A stretch of DNA of 7,145 bases, taken from Holosporaceae bacterium (GTDB lineage: Bacteria > Pseudomonadota > Alphaproteobacteria > UBA3830). Location: assembly GCA_031269645.1 (NCBI GenBank), contig JAISYW010000022.1, positions 1-7,145 on the forward strand. The letters run 5' to 3'. Below, in pieces: positions 1 through 6,158 of the stretch (position 1 is its first letter; each line of letters starts with the position of its first letter). The translations under genes and the position numbers were made by a program. Under the pieces are notes generated by a model. The model was given only the letters and a program-made list of their open reading frames with translations. It was not told where the DNA came from and ran no database searches.

Positions 1-1106
1 CCAATCATTTTGCAAACACAGGCAACTTCCAGCATAAAATGCATAAACATCGCTCCCAAAACCTTAGGAGTAATTTCAGGAATCTCGATTTCTCTAACGT
101 TATAGTTTTTTTCTAACATTGAAGAGATCGTCGCTTTATATTGCGCCCCAAAAATATCATGTATACGTTTGTTTTTTATATACGCCAAGTTTTTCGGAAT
201 AAATTGGTCGGATATCTGTAATGCAGATATTTGCTTTTCCAAAAAAAACGTAAAACACTTATCCGCCGCCCCGTCTAAATACAGTTGCAATTGACTATGC
301 TGGTCAACAGAACCTACGGCGGTTATTGGAGTTATTCCATTGCCTGATTTACCGCTACTTTCCGCATATAACTGCGCGAGCCATGCGCCAAAAAACGCAA
401 GTTTGTCCGAATAAATGAAAGATACGTGTTGTTTTAATCCATTACTAAAACTATCCAAAACAAAAGATACTCCATCTTCGATTTGCCGCAAATAATGCTG
501 CGAATTATTCAATATTTCACTTCCTCCGGCAATGATTTCTTTAGGATCAATTCCGCAAAGCATAGCGGGTAGCATTCCAACTATTGAGAACACAGAAAAT
601 CTTCCGCCAATTGTCTCTGGATGATCTAAGCATAAGAAATTAAATTCATTAGCTAATTCGCGCAAAGATGATTTTTTGTTTTCAGTTATAATGATGAATT
701 TTTCACAAAAATTCTCAAAATTTTTTATTAAATCAACAATAAGCATTGTCTGACAAACGGTTTCTAATGTTTCGCCGGATTTGGAGATGCACAAAAAATT
801 CGTTTTTTGAAGATCAATCTTGGAAAATAAATTATTTAAAGTCGATGGATCTAAATTGTTGACGAATTTTATGTTTTTAGGATTTTTGGATATGGCGTGA
901 ATGCATTGCCCTCCCAAACTTGATCCACCGGTTCCCAAAATCACAAAATTTTCTCCGGATATCCATTTTTGAAGTCTAGGAATTCTGGTGAAATATAAAG
1001 CGTCGTCATTTTTTACTATAGAAAAACAATCCAGCGCTTTAAATTCATTTAGAAGAATATTTTTTTTAGTTATTCGAGTGGATAAGACCGTTTGCTTAAC
1101 CAGCAT
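1..1106 (-). CDS. pgi: Glucose-6-phosphate isomerase, C-terminus cut by window edge
   Basis: Cytoplasmic enzyme that interconverts glucose 6-phosphate and fructose 6-phosphate in glycolysis and gluconeogenesis. 368 codons are visible. Seen in the sequence: first SIS-domain loop GTGGSSLGGQ from about residue 58, phosphate-binding SKSGET at 108-113, GGRFS with the conserved Arg at 169, ESSGK with the likely catalytic base Glu249, and DQHSQLQLYLDG with the likely ring-opening His270. These match rabbit PGI Arg272, Glu357 and His388 in motif context. The frame is open to the window edge, ending just before where the family's C-terminal NPFDQPGVE-type motif is expected, so perhaps 30-40 residues are missing. 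This is the short (about 400 residue) bacterial form, not the 549-residue E. coli form. The ATG at 1106 lies inside the last codons of the M16 gene (11-base overlap), with a GAG at 1116-1114 as a weak ribosome site, so translational coupling is likely. Confidence 0.95.
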   Translation of the reverse strand, partial: MLVKQTVLSTRITKKNILLNEFKALDCFSIVKNDDALYFTRIPRLQKWISGENFVILGTGGSSLGGQCIHAISKNPKNIKFVNNLDPSTLNNLFSKIDLQKTNFLCISKSGETLETVCQTMLIVDLIKNFENFCEKFIIITENKKSSLRELANEFNFLCLDHPETIGGRFSVFSIVGMLPAMLCGIDPKEIIAGGSEILNNSQHYLRQIEDGVSFVLDSFSNGLKQHVSFIYSDKLAFFGAWLAQLYAESSGKSGNGITPITAVGSVDQHSQLQLYLDGAADKCFTFFLEKQISALQISDQFIPKNLAYIKNKRIHDIFGAQYKATISSMLEKNYNVREIEIPEITPKVLGAMFMHFMLEVACVCKMI

Positions 1107-2424
1107 TTTTAATCTCAACAGGTTTTATTACAGAAATAACACATGGATCATTTTTGAAGATTGCTTTTGCTTGAACGTTTACATCTTCCAAGTCGTATTT
1201 TTTTACAAAATCCGGATATCCCTTAATAAAATCAAATTCGTTGCCAGAGCCAATTCTTCTTGAAATCCATTCTATAATGTCCAGCGTTTTTTCGTTAAAT
1301 ATAGCTTTCTGGAAAAACATGGATTTTTTGGAAGAAGAAACTATTCTCTTGACAGAGTCATCAGCTTGTTCTTTAGTTATTCCTTCGAAAGCAATGTATT
1401 TAATTTCGGATAAAATTGCATTGATTGATTCTTCTATGCAGTTTGAATTGCGTAACGTGGCCGTTATGGAAAAAACGCCACTGTCGTAATTCCAAAACGA
1501 ATAGTAGTAAGATATTAACGCAGCTACTTTTTGTTCATCGACCAGAATCTTTTTCAATGTTTCTTCTAAATAATTCACAAAAATTTCTACAGATAACGCC
1601 TTCATTTTTTCTGTTCGGTAATTTGGAATTTTCCAATAGAACTCAACAATTGGTACGCCGACTTGCTGACTAGATTTCATAATTTTAGTTGTCGATCTAT
1701 GGTGAGGTGGCTCTTGCAATCTATCAATTACTGATTTTTGTTCGCCTTTGCCAAAATATTTTATGATCATAGCGGCAGCTTCATCCTTTTTTATATCTCC
1801 AGCGATAATAAGTGTCGCTCGATTATTCGTGTAATTTTTGTTTTTAAAATTGAGGATATCTCGTTCGGATATATTCTTCAAACTATCCAAATTTCCGCTA
1901 ATATCCGCGCCGTACCTAGAATGCCAATAAACGGACTTTCTTGATTCTTTTTTTACAAGAATTTTATCTATCTGATTGTCCATTAGTAATTTTTCTTCAA
2001 TCTTTCGCTTGTTGTTTCTTAGATCATTCTCTGAAAAGGAAAACTTTGTAAACACAGTTCCAAGATTTTTCAGAAAACTTTCAAGACTTTCTAAATTACC
2101 GTAAAAATAATACAAACTTTGATCATGTTCCGTATACGAGTTGATTTCCGAACCGTGTTGCAAAGTGTCGGCGTTGGCGTTAGCTTGGAGCTTTTCCATA
2201 AATATATATGTCAGTAGATTCGCTACGCCTTCTTTGTCTAGCTCGTCGGCGCTGCCGGATGAAACGCACAGCACAACCAAAAGAGAGTTCGACTTTACCG
2301 TATCTATGAAAACGACGGAAACTCCATTTTCTAGCTTTTGGAATGAAATTCCTCCGTACGCATCTGCTCGACGACTATCGAACAATAAGAACGCAAATAA
2401 GACTAGCAATATACGCTTTGACAT
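1096..2424 (-). CDS. Secreted M16-family (insulinase-like) protein, catalytically inactive
   Basis: A 442-residue protein with the layout of bacterial M16B zinc peptidases. Residues 1-22 form a classical signal peptide (SKR, then a leucine/phenylalanine-rich core, then ADA before Tyr23), so export to the periplasm is expected. Family landmarks: GSADELDKEGVANLL at 57-71, INSYTEHDQSLYY around 94-106, HSRYG at 168-172 (family HPYG), and NNRATLIIAGD at 200-210. A second M16 domain follows, with the LKKILVDEQKVAALIS region. The zinc motif HxxEH is replaced by NLLTY at 69-73, and the downstream Glu ligand (usual ER pair) falls on Asn138-Lys139. All metal ligands and the catalytic Glu are therefore gone. 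Known M16 systems often pair an active with an inactive subunit; no active partner lies in this window. The start ATG has only a weak AAAGTAG ribosome site. Family assignment is firm; loss of activity is inferred from residues. Confidence 0.9.
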   Translation of the reverse strand: MSKRILLVLFAFLLFDSRRADAYGGISFQKLENGVSVVFIDTVKSNSLLVVLCVSSGSADELDKEGVANLLTYIFMEKLQANANADTLQHGSEINSYTEHDQSLYYFYGNLESLESFLKNLGTVFTKFSFSENDLRNNKRKIEEKLLMDNQIDKILVKKESRKSVYWHSRYGADISGNLDSLKNISERDILNFKNKNYTNNRATLIIAGDIKKDEAAAMIIKYFGKGEQKSVIDRLQEPPHHRSTTKIMKSSQQVGVPIVEFYWKIPNYRTEKMKALSVEIFVNYLEETLKKILVDEQKVAALISYYYSFWNYDSGVFSITATLRNSNCIEESINAILSEIKYIAFEGITKEQADDSVKRIVSSSKKSMFFQKAIFNEKTLDIIEWISRRIGSGNEFDFIKGYPDFVKKYDLEDVNVQAKAIFKNDPCVISVIKPVEIKNAG

Positions 2425-2492
2425 ACTACTTTTTTAACAATATCAACGTTTGGATCATACAACTCTTCCGTAACTCCAGCAACAATTATAAA
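2403..2492 (-). other. Coding-like 29-codon scrap ahead of the M16 gene
   Basis: Between the regulator stop (2508) and the M16 start, one frame stays open for 29 codons and reads like natural protein, including VAGVTEELYDPNVDIV. It is bounded by TAG at 2495-2493 and TAG at 2405-2403, and it has no ATG start. It is in the same frame as the regulator, from which it is separated by two TAG codons. It could be the tail of a decayed gene or chance. I do not recognise the peptide, and the stretch also carries a promoter candidate for the M16 gene. Confidence 0.2.
2454..2482 (-). promoter_or_regulatory. Candidate sigma-70 promoter for M16-pgi
   Basis: Reading the minus strand, TTGCTG (2482-2477) and TATGAT (2459-2454) are separated by 17 bases. 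Transcription would begin near 2447, giving a leader of roughly 22 bases before the M16 ATG. The regulator gene lies 83 bases upstream, so read-through from it is also possible. Assigned by consensus only; chance matches are common in AT-rich DNA. Confidence 0.35.
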
Positions 2493-2507
2493 CTAAAGCG
2501 AAAGTTC

Positions 2508-3209
2508 CTATCTCTTTTTGGTTATTCTGTGCCAAATAATTTCCGCAGCTTTTGCGATTTCTAGCTTCTTTTTTGACTCGCTCATGCAGAAAAAACGGTT
2601 GTTGTCATCGCCATTAATGGATTTGCAAATAGTTATTTTTCCGCTACATAACTGTACTATGACTGTTTTATTTGTTAGTTTTATTGGGTTTTCAACTATT
2701 CCGGCTACACAATCGGAACGCTTATAGCAGGAATTTTTTAGATCCGTTTCTAAAATATGAAACATTGCGTTCTTATGTAAATTAACAAAAAAACTTAATT
2801 CGCGCCTTACGTCTTCATCTAAAAATGGAGGTAGTCTATTCGAGTGATCTTCGGCAGTCGGATTGCCATTGGTGATTTCGGCCGTATTTGATAAAAAAAC
2901 CAATTTTTCAACGTCGTCCATCATTCTTGGAGGAGTATCAGATCCGGTTAATAACCATTCTCCGGAACAGTAAACCCCGACGTTTCTTAGGGCTAAACTC
3001 ATTCGATGGGCGCTCTTTTCTGTCAACTCCACGCGTCCGCTTTCCCAAGTATCAATAGTCGACGTGGCTATACCTATTTTTTCATATAATTCTTGTCGAG
3101 AAAGGCCTGCTAAGGCGCGTACCATCCGTAATCGACGTCCCTTCAGTTGGGCGGCGGTATATATAATAGGCTGATCAAAATCCGATAAATTAGCTTTCTC
3201 AGCTTTCAT
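2508..3209 (-). CDS. XRE-family HTH regulator with degenerate S24-like C-terminal domain
   Basis: A 233-residue DNA-binding protein resembling phage-repressor-type regulators. An XRE/Cro-cI helix-turn-helix spans about residues 22-77. Its positions are LKGRRLRMVRALAGLSRQEL, then IGIATSTIDTWESGR (45-59) carrying the recognition helix. GEWLLTGSDTPP (83-94) is the kind of linker seen in prophage repressors. The C-terminal part (about 165-215, with YKRSDCVAG and VIVQLCSGKITICKSI) has the beta-rich pattern of LexA/S24 repressors. I see no GDSM-type nucleophilic Ser; the corresponding stretch reads ETDLKNS. It is therefore unlikely to self-cleave if this reading is right. A longer frame back to a TTG at 3257 exists, but a good promoter covers that TTG, and the ATG at 3209 has a GTGGA ribosome site six bases upstream, so I prefer 3209. 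The targets are unknown; autoregulation and control of the flanking genes are possible but unproven. Confidence 0.8.
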   Translation of the reverse strand: MKAEKANLSDFDQPIIYTAAQLKGRRLRMVRALAGLSRQELYEKIGIATSTIDTWESGRVELTEKSAHRMSLALRNVGVYCSGEWLLTGSDTPPRMMDDVEKLVFLSNTAEITNGNPTAEDHSNRLPPFLDEDVRRELSFFVNLHKNAMFHILETDLKNSCYKRSDCVAGIVENPIKLTNKTVIVQLCSGKITICKSINGDDNNRFFCMSESKKKLEIAKAAEIIWHRITKKR

Positions 3210-3215
3210 ATTATG

Positions 3216-3220
3216 TCCAC
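3216..3220 (-). promoter_or_regulatory. Ribosome binding site deciding the regulator start
   Basis: GTGGA on the minus strand is followed by CATAAT and then the ATG at 3209. This is a normal spacing and is better than anything ahead of the TTG at 3257. Confidence 0.5.
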
Positions 3221-3228
3221 AATAGGTT

Positions 3229-3257
3229 TTTATAAAACATACCAAGCCAAAACACAA
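3229..3257 (-). promoter_or_regulatory. Candidate sigma-70 promoter of the XRE regulator
   Basis: TTGTGT (3257-3252) and TATAAA (3234-3229) are separated by exactly 17 bases on the minus strand. The predicted transcript starts near 3222, about 13 bases before the ATG at 3209, and includes the GTGGA ribosome site. The -35 box itself contains the alternative TTG start, so a transcript from here could not encode the longer protein. A loose CCAAG...CTTGG dyad lies around the -35 region and might be an operator, but its arms are only 5 bases. Confidence 0.5.
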
Positions 3258-3331
3258 TTAAGTATTCGATTTGGGAATAGCCTTGGAAACAAAAAAAGAT
3301 TAATTCTCGGCGAAAAGCTTTGATTTATCAT

Positions 3332-4351
3332 CTATGTGGTTTCGAGAATATTTAAATCTGGAAATTGCGTGCCGCAAATTGTAATTATTTTTCTTCCATA
3401 ACGTTTTTTAATGGAAAATATTTTTTCAAAAAATCTGTAACTAATCCATTTTATTACATAGTTGTAATTTTTTTGCCTGAGAGCGCAAATAATAGGTTTA
3501 TTCGTTTGAATATCGATTTTTGACCAAATTTCGTTTGCAATTTTCATTGATTCTAGCAAATTATCCGTATAGGAGCACACTATTCCAAGACAATGTTCGA
3601 AAAAATCTACGAAAGATGCTCCATATTCTCCTTCTAGATGGTGTTTTCTCATGTATTCAAAAATCTCTAGGCAGATAAGAAAGTGATCCGTCACTTTGGA
3701 GGACTTGGATTTTGTTTGAACCATAACCGAACCCTTTCTAACCATGTAATTGTAAAGTTTCTTTTTTAAAAAATACGCATTGTTTGCGTGCATCATATAT
3801 TTCCAGTGAAACGAATTATCTTCATATAGCAGACCTTCCGGAAACAAAATGTTGTATTTATCAATGATATCTTTTCGGTATATTTTATTCCACGGAGGAG
3901 TCGGACATTTAGCAATTATATCACCATTAATACGCAGTTTGTCCTGAAATTTCATGAGAAAATATTTACGCATAGCTTGATCCGACTCGCCAAATACATT
4001 TGCGTCGAAAATGATTAGATCGAGATCATTTTTAAAAATCTGGATTAATAATTCGTACATATGATGCTCAATCCAATCATCTGCGTCTACAAATGAAATA
4101 TACTTCCCCATCGACATTTGTAGACCAAGATTGCGGGCAGCGGCTTGTCCTTTGTTTTCTTGATTTATAATTTTAACTCTAGAATCTTTTAAGGCGTATC
4201 TCTCTAAAATTGAATATGAATCGTCTGAAGAGCCGTCGTTTATACATATTATCTCGATATCTTGAAAAGTTTGATTTGTTATACTATTCAAACATTTGCA
4301 TAAGTACTTTTCGGCGTTATAGACTGGGATAATTGCTGATATTAACGGCAT
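3332..4351 (-). CDS. Family 2 glycosyltransferase (GT-A fold)
   Basis: A 339-residue cytoplasmic, probably membrane-associated enzyme expected to transfer a sugar from a nucleotide-sugar donor to a growing surface glycan; the donor and acceptor are not readable from the sequence. The N-terminal domain is a clear GT2: ISAIIPVYNAEKYL (4-17), the nucleotide-binding NDGSSDDS (38-45), ENKGQAAARN (65-74), and the metal-binding DXD region as DADDW (89-93). WNKIYRKD (154-161) and YEDN (176-179) are in the place where this subgroup carries acceptor-side and catalytic acidic residues. The C-terminal 120 or so residues are basic and aromatic-rich, without a strong membrane helix. The ATG at 4351 begins directly at the conserved MPLISAIIPVYN, which fixes the start, although no clear ribosome site precedes it. 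It is divergent from the GT-C-like membrane protein across a 64-base spacer, which hints at a shared glycan pathway. Confidence 0.93.
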   Translation of the reverse strand: MPLISAIIPVYNAEKYLCKCLNSITNQTFQDIEIICINDGSSDDSYSILERYALKDSRVKIINQENKGQAAARNLGLQMSMGKYISFVDADDWIEHHMYELLIQIFKNDLDLIIFDANVFGESDQAMRKYFLMKFQDKLRINGDIIAKCPTPPWNKIYRKDIIDKYNILFPEGLLYEDNSFHWKYMMHANNAYFLKKKLYNYMVRKGSVMVQTKSKSSKVTDHFLICLEIFEYMRKHHLEGEYGASFVDFFEHCLGIVCSYTDNLLESMKIANEIWSKIDIQTNKPIICALRQKNYNYVIKWISYRFFEKIFSIKKRYGRKIITICGTQFPDLNILETT

Positions 4352-4415
4352 ATACGATATTTCATTTGTATTGAATATATCACTCGATTAGCCTATTATG
4401 CACCAAAAATAAAAA
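4352..4415. promoter_or_regulatory. Divergent promoter spacer between GT2 and membrane GT-C-like gene
   Basis: This very AT-rich 64-base spacer must carry the promoters for both outward-facing genes unless they are read from further away. The plus-strand promoter is good and is listed separately. On the minus strand only weak candidates are visible, such as TTGGTG followed by TGATAT at 18 bases. The minus strand also carries a seven-codon reading frame (ATG at 4365, TAA at 4344-4342) that overlaps the glycosyltransferase start in another frame. Confidence 0.5.
4371..4399 (+). promoter_or_regulatory. Candidate sigma-70 promoter of the membrane protein gene
   Basis: TTGAAT (4371-4376) and TATTAT (4394-4399) are separated by 17 bases. 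The expected start near 4406 leaves only about 10-16 bases before the ATG codons at 4416 and 4422. No Shine-Dalgarno sequence lies in that short leader. Confidence 0.5.
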
Positions 4416-5852
4416 ATGCACATGTCTGATAAAAAGATATCTTATTTTATTTTGTCACTGGCGTTATTAGCGTTCATTGTATGCATTTTTTTGGATGCAA
4501 ATTGGACAATCGGCGATGACTATCAGTTTTTTACTACGACAGTCCTTGGAAAAGCTCCTGGTATCTATAATGAAAAATGGGGAGGAAGATTTTGGCCGCT
4601 CGGATTGGTGGATTATAGTATCATGCTGTTCGTTCCATACGGCCATACAATCGGCGCCCATTTGGCGTATAACTCGATTGTGATGATATTATCTACGTTT
4701 CTTTTATTCTCTTTTATGAATAAAGTTGCGAAGGAACAATATATTCTTAACGCGCTGTTTGTTTTACTTCTGTTTTCTACTTCTAATTTCATAGAAATTC
4801 ACATGCGTTGCATATACTCAGAAAGAATGATGTTTTTTACGTTGTCGGCATTCATGTTATGCTATTGGCTTGGAGAAAATCGCCGATTCGTCATATATTA
4901 TATCTTGGCCTTTCTGGCCGCCGCGTATACCACATATCTAAAGGAGCCGGTTTTCGGTATGATTGCGATAGTTTCACTAACTAATCTGGTTTTTCGATGT
5001 AAAAAGTTGGATAGAAAAGGTAGAATTTTTAATTATGTATTAATGACGAATTCTGCGGTATATTTGCGTATCTATATTTGTCGATGGTTCGAGGGCAAAC
5101 CACGAGCGTTATATCATGGGGCAAAGTTATTTTACTCTGACTTTTCGATTTTAAATTCAGTAAGTCGTCTAATTATGGAAGAACCAATTGTATGTATTAT
5201 GTTTATTGTGTGTTTCTTTCGGTTATATTTTGTTTTGGTAAAAAAAGACCGGAAACACTTGTTTCTAGATGGTTTGTTATTTGCTGGCGTCGGATACGCA
5301 TGCGCAGTTATTGTGCTTATGGTTGGTAACCATTGTCTATTTCCATCTTTGGTATTGGTTATGCCGTCTTTGGCTTACTGGGCGTTGTATTTTTTGAAAA
5401 AAAATAAATTGACATTCAGAACGATTGTTTTTTCGCTATTATTCATTGCTATACCATCGATTGCCGTCTCTGTGCATAAGGTCAAAAAGAACTGGTTTTA
5501 CAGAAGTGCTGACACATTCATAGCTAAAGAAATTATGAATCGATATTTGAAGGGAAATAAAGTAATCTACATCCACGAACCGTCAGTTTTGGATTTCGAA
5601 TATTGGCTCATAATATGGAACTTGTTCATCAATTATTCTATCGGTAAGAAAATAAACGTCATAAAAAAATGCAGCAGTCTCGATGAAATTACTGAAAATT
5701 CTCTAATTTTATATAATAAAACTTTTGAGCAAGAGGAGGTTGTTTTTTCTCATCATGAAAAATTGCGAAATTTTCGTTTGGTTGATAAACGCTCGCCAAT
5801 AAGTATTTATCTCAATGAAAAAGAAGAATGGAAAAGAAAGCCTGTCCGATAA
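4416..5852 (+). CDS. Polytopic membrane protein, probable GT-C-type glycosyltransferase
   Basis: A 478-residue inner-membrane protein with about ten hydrophobic helices: roughly residues 9-27, 80-105, 109-125, 137-150, 158-175, 178-195, 258-278, 287-310, 312-328 and 337-356. A C-terminal soluble tail of about 120 residues follows. The first helix is followed directly by NWTIGDDYQFF, with the acidic pair Asp34-Asp35, and then by GGRFWPLGLVDY. An acidic pair in the first outer loop is the hallmark of GT-C enzymes that use lipid-linked sugars. SERMMFF and YLKEP in later loops are polar landmarks that could belong to the active site. I recognise the general style (large uncharacterised membrane families near O-antigen or glucosyltransferase genes, such as DUF6056-like proteins) but cannot assign a named family or substrate. 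The start is ATG 4416 or ATG 4422, and neither has a ribosome site. Its divergent GT2 neighbour supports a role in surface glycan building; this is inference. Confidence 0.72.
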   Translation: MHMSDKKISYFILSLALLAFIVCIFLDANWTIGDDYQFFTTTVLGKAPGIYNEKWGGRFWPLGLVDYSIMLFVPYGHTIGAHLAYNSIVMILSTFLLFSFMNKVAKEQYILNALFVLLLFSTSNFIEIHMRCIYSERMMFFTLSAFMLCYWLGENRRFVIYYILAFLAAAYTTYLKEPVFGMIAIVSLTNLVFRCKKLDRKGRIFNYVLMTNSAVYLRIYICRWFEGKPRALYHGAKLFYSDFSILNSVSRLIMEEPIVCIMFIVCFFRLYFVLVKKDRKHLFLDGLLFAGVGYACAVIVLMVGNHCLFPSLVLVMPSLAYWALYFLKKNKLTFRTIVFSLLFIAIPSIAVSVHKVKKNWFYRSADTFIAKEIMNRYLKGNKVIYIHEPSVLDFEYWLIIWNLFINYSIGKKINVIKKCSSLDEITENSLILYNKTFEQEEVVFSHHEKLRNFRLVDKRSPISIYLNEKEEWKRKPVR

Positions 5853-6049
5853 AATGTTTACATAGTACAATTGGATGATTAATGGAATACGGAAAAAAGT
5901 TGTTATCGTTTATGTGATTAAAAAAGCAAACATAGTTGTAGGATATGTCGCTTGGAAGCTATTACAAAAATATGTCAAGCAATTCCGAAATAGTTTATCG
6001 AATATTGAGTAGATTTGTACTCCAATTGATCTATACAGCACTGTCGGGA

Positions 6050-6079
6050 TTGCTTCATAAAAATATCGCGTGATATATT
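6050..6079 (+). promoter_or_regulatory. Candidate extended -10 promoter of yidC
   Basis: TTGCTT (6050-6055) lies 18 bases upstream of TATATT (6074-6079), which is preceded by TGA as an extended -10 (TGATATATT). Transcription would start near 6086, giving a leader of about 70 bases. A small dyad, ATATC at 6063-6067 with GATAT at 6072-6076, overlaps the -10. A second candidate is closer to the gene: TATACT at 6122-6127, with a poor -35 (TTCCGA, 6099-6104). Confidence 0.4.
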
Positions 6080-6148
6080 ATGGATAATCCTCGCATACTT
6101 CCGAAAAATATCTTTTTACATTATACTTGTTATGTTTTAGGTCTATTT

Positions 6149-6153
6149 AGAGG
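6149..6153 (+). promoter_or_regulatory. yidC: Ribosome binding site of yidC
   Basis: AGAGG sits five bases before the ATG at 6159. It is the clearest Shine-Dalgarno sequence in the window and fixes the yidC start. Confidence 0.65.
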
Positions 6154-6158
6154 TTTCT

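Larger units (their letters stand above)
5853..6158. other. Gap of 306 bases with no convincing gene; possible decayed sequence
   Basis: No tRNA, conserved small RNA or strong terminator hairpin is visible here. Two short overlapping plus-strand frames begin with ATG: 5875-6012 (45 residues, starting MINGIRKKVVIVYVIKK) and 5972-6073 (33 residues, starting MSSNSEIVYRILSRF). Neither has a well-placed ribosome site and neither resembles rnpA, rpmH or yidD, the genes most often found ahead of yidC. Their hydrophobic and basic make-up could reflect a frameshifted remnant or simply AT-rich composition. The right end holds promoter candidates for yidC. Confidence 0.4.

Noticed and set aside
988..1263. 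Plus-strand open frame of 91 codons
   Set aside because: It lies antisense across the pgi start and the M16 tail, both strongly supported, and its product resembles no protein family.
2141..2437. Plus-strand open frame of 98 codons opposite the M16 signal peptide region
   Set aside because: Antisense shadow of the M16 gene with no ribosome site or recognisable motif.
3258..3331. Possible terminator after the glycosyltransferase gene
   Set aside because: A T-rich run (minus-strand CTTTTTTT) exists, but no stable GC stem precedes it.
5868..6028. Inverted pair CAATTGGA (5868-5875) and TCCAATTG (6021-6028)
   Set aside because: Only 8 bases, AT-rich and 145 bases apart; expected by chance and not flanked by target duplications or a transposase.
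5853..6158. tRNA or other known RNA gene ahead of yidC
   Set aside because: No T-loop GTTCRA-type box, acceptor stem pairing or known RNA core could be found by eye.
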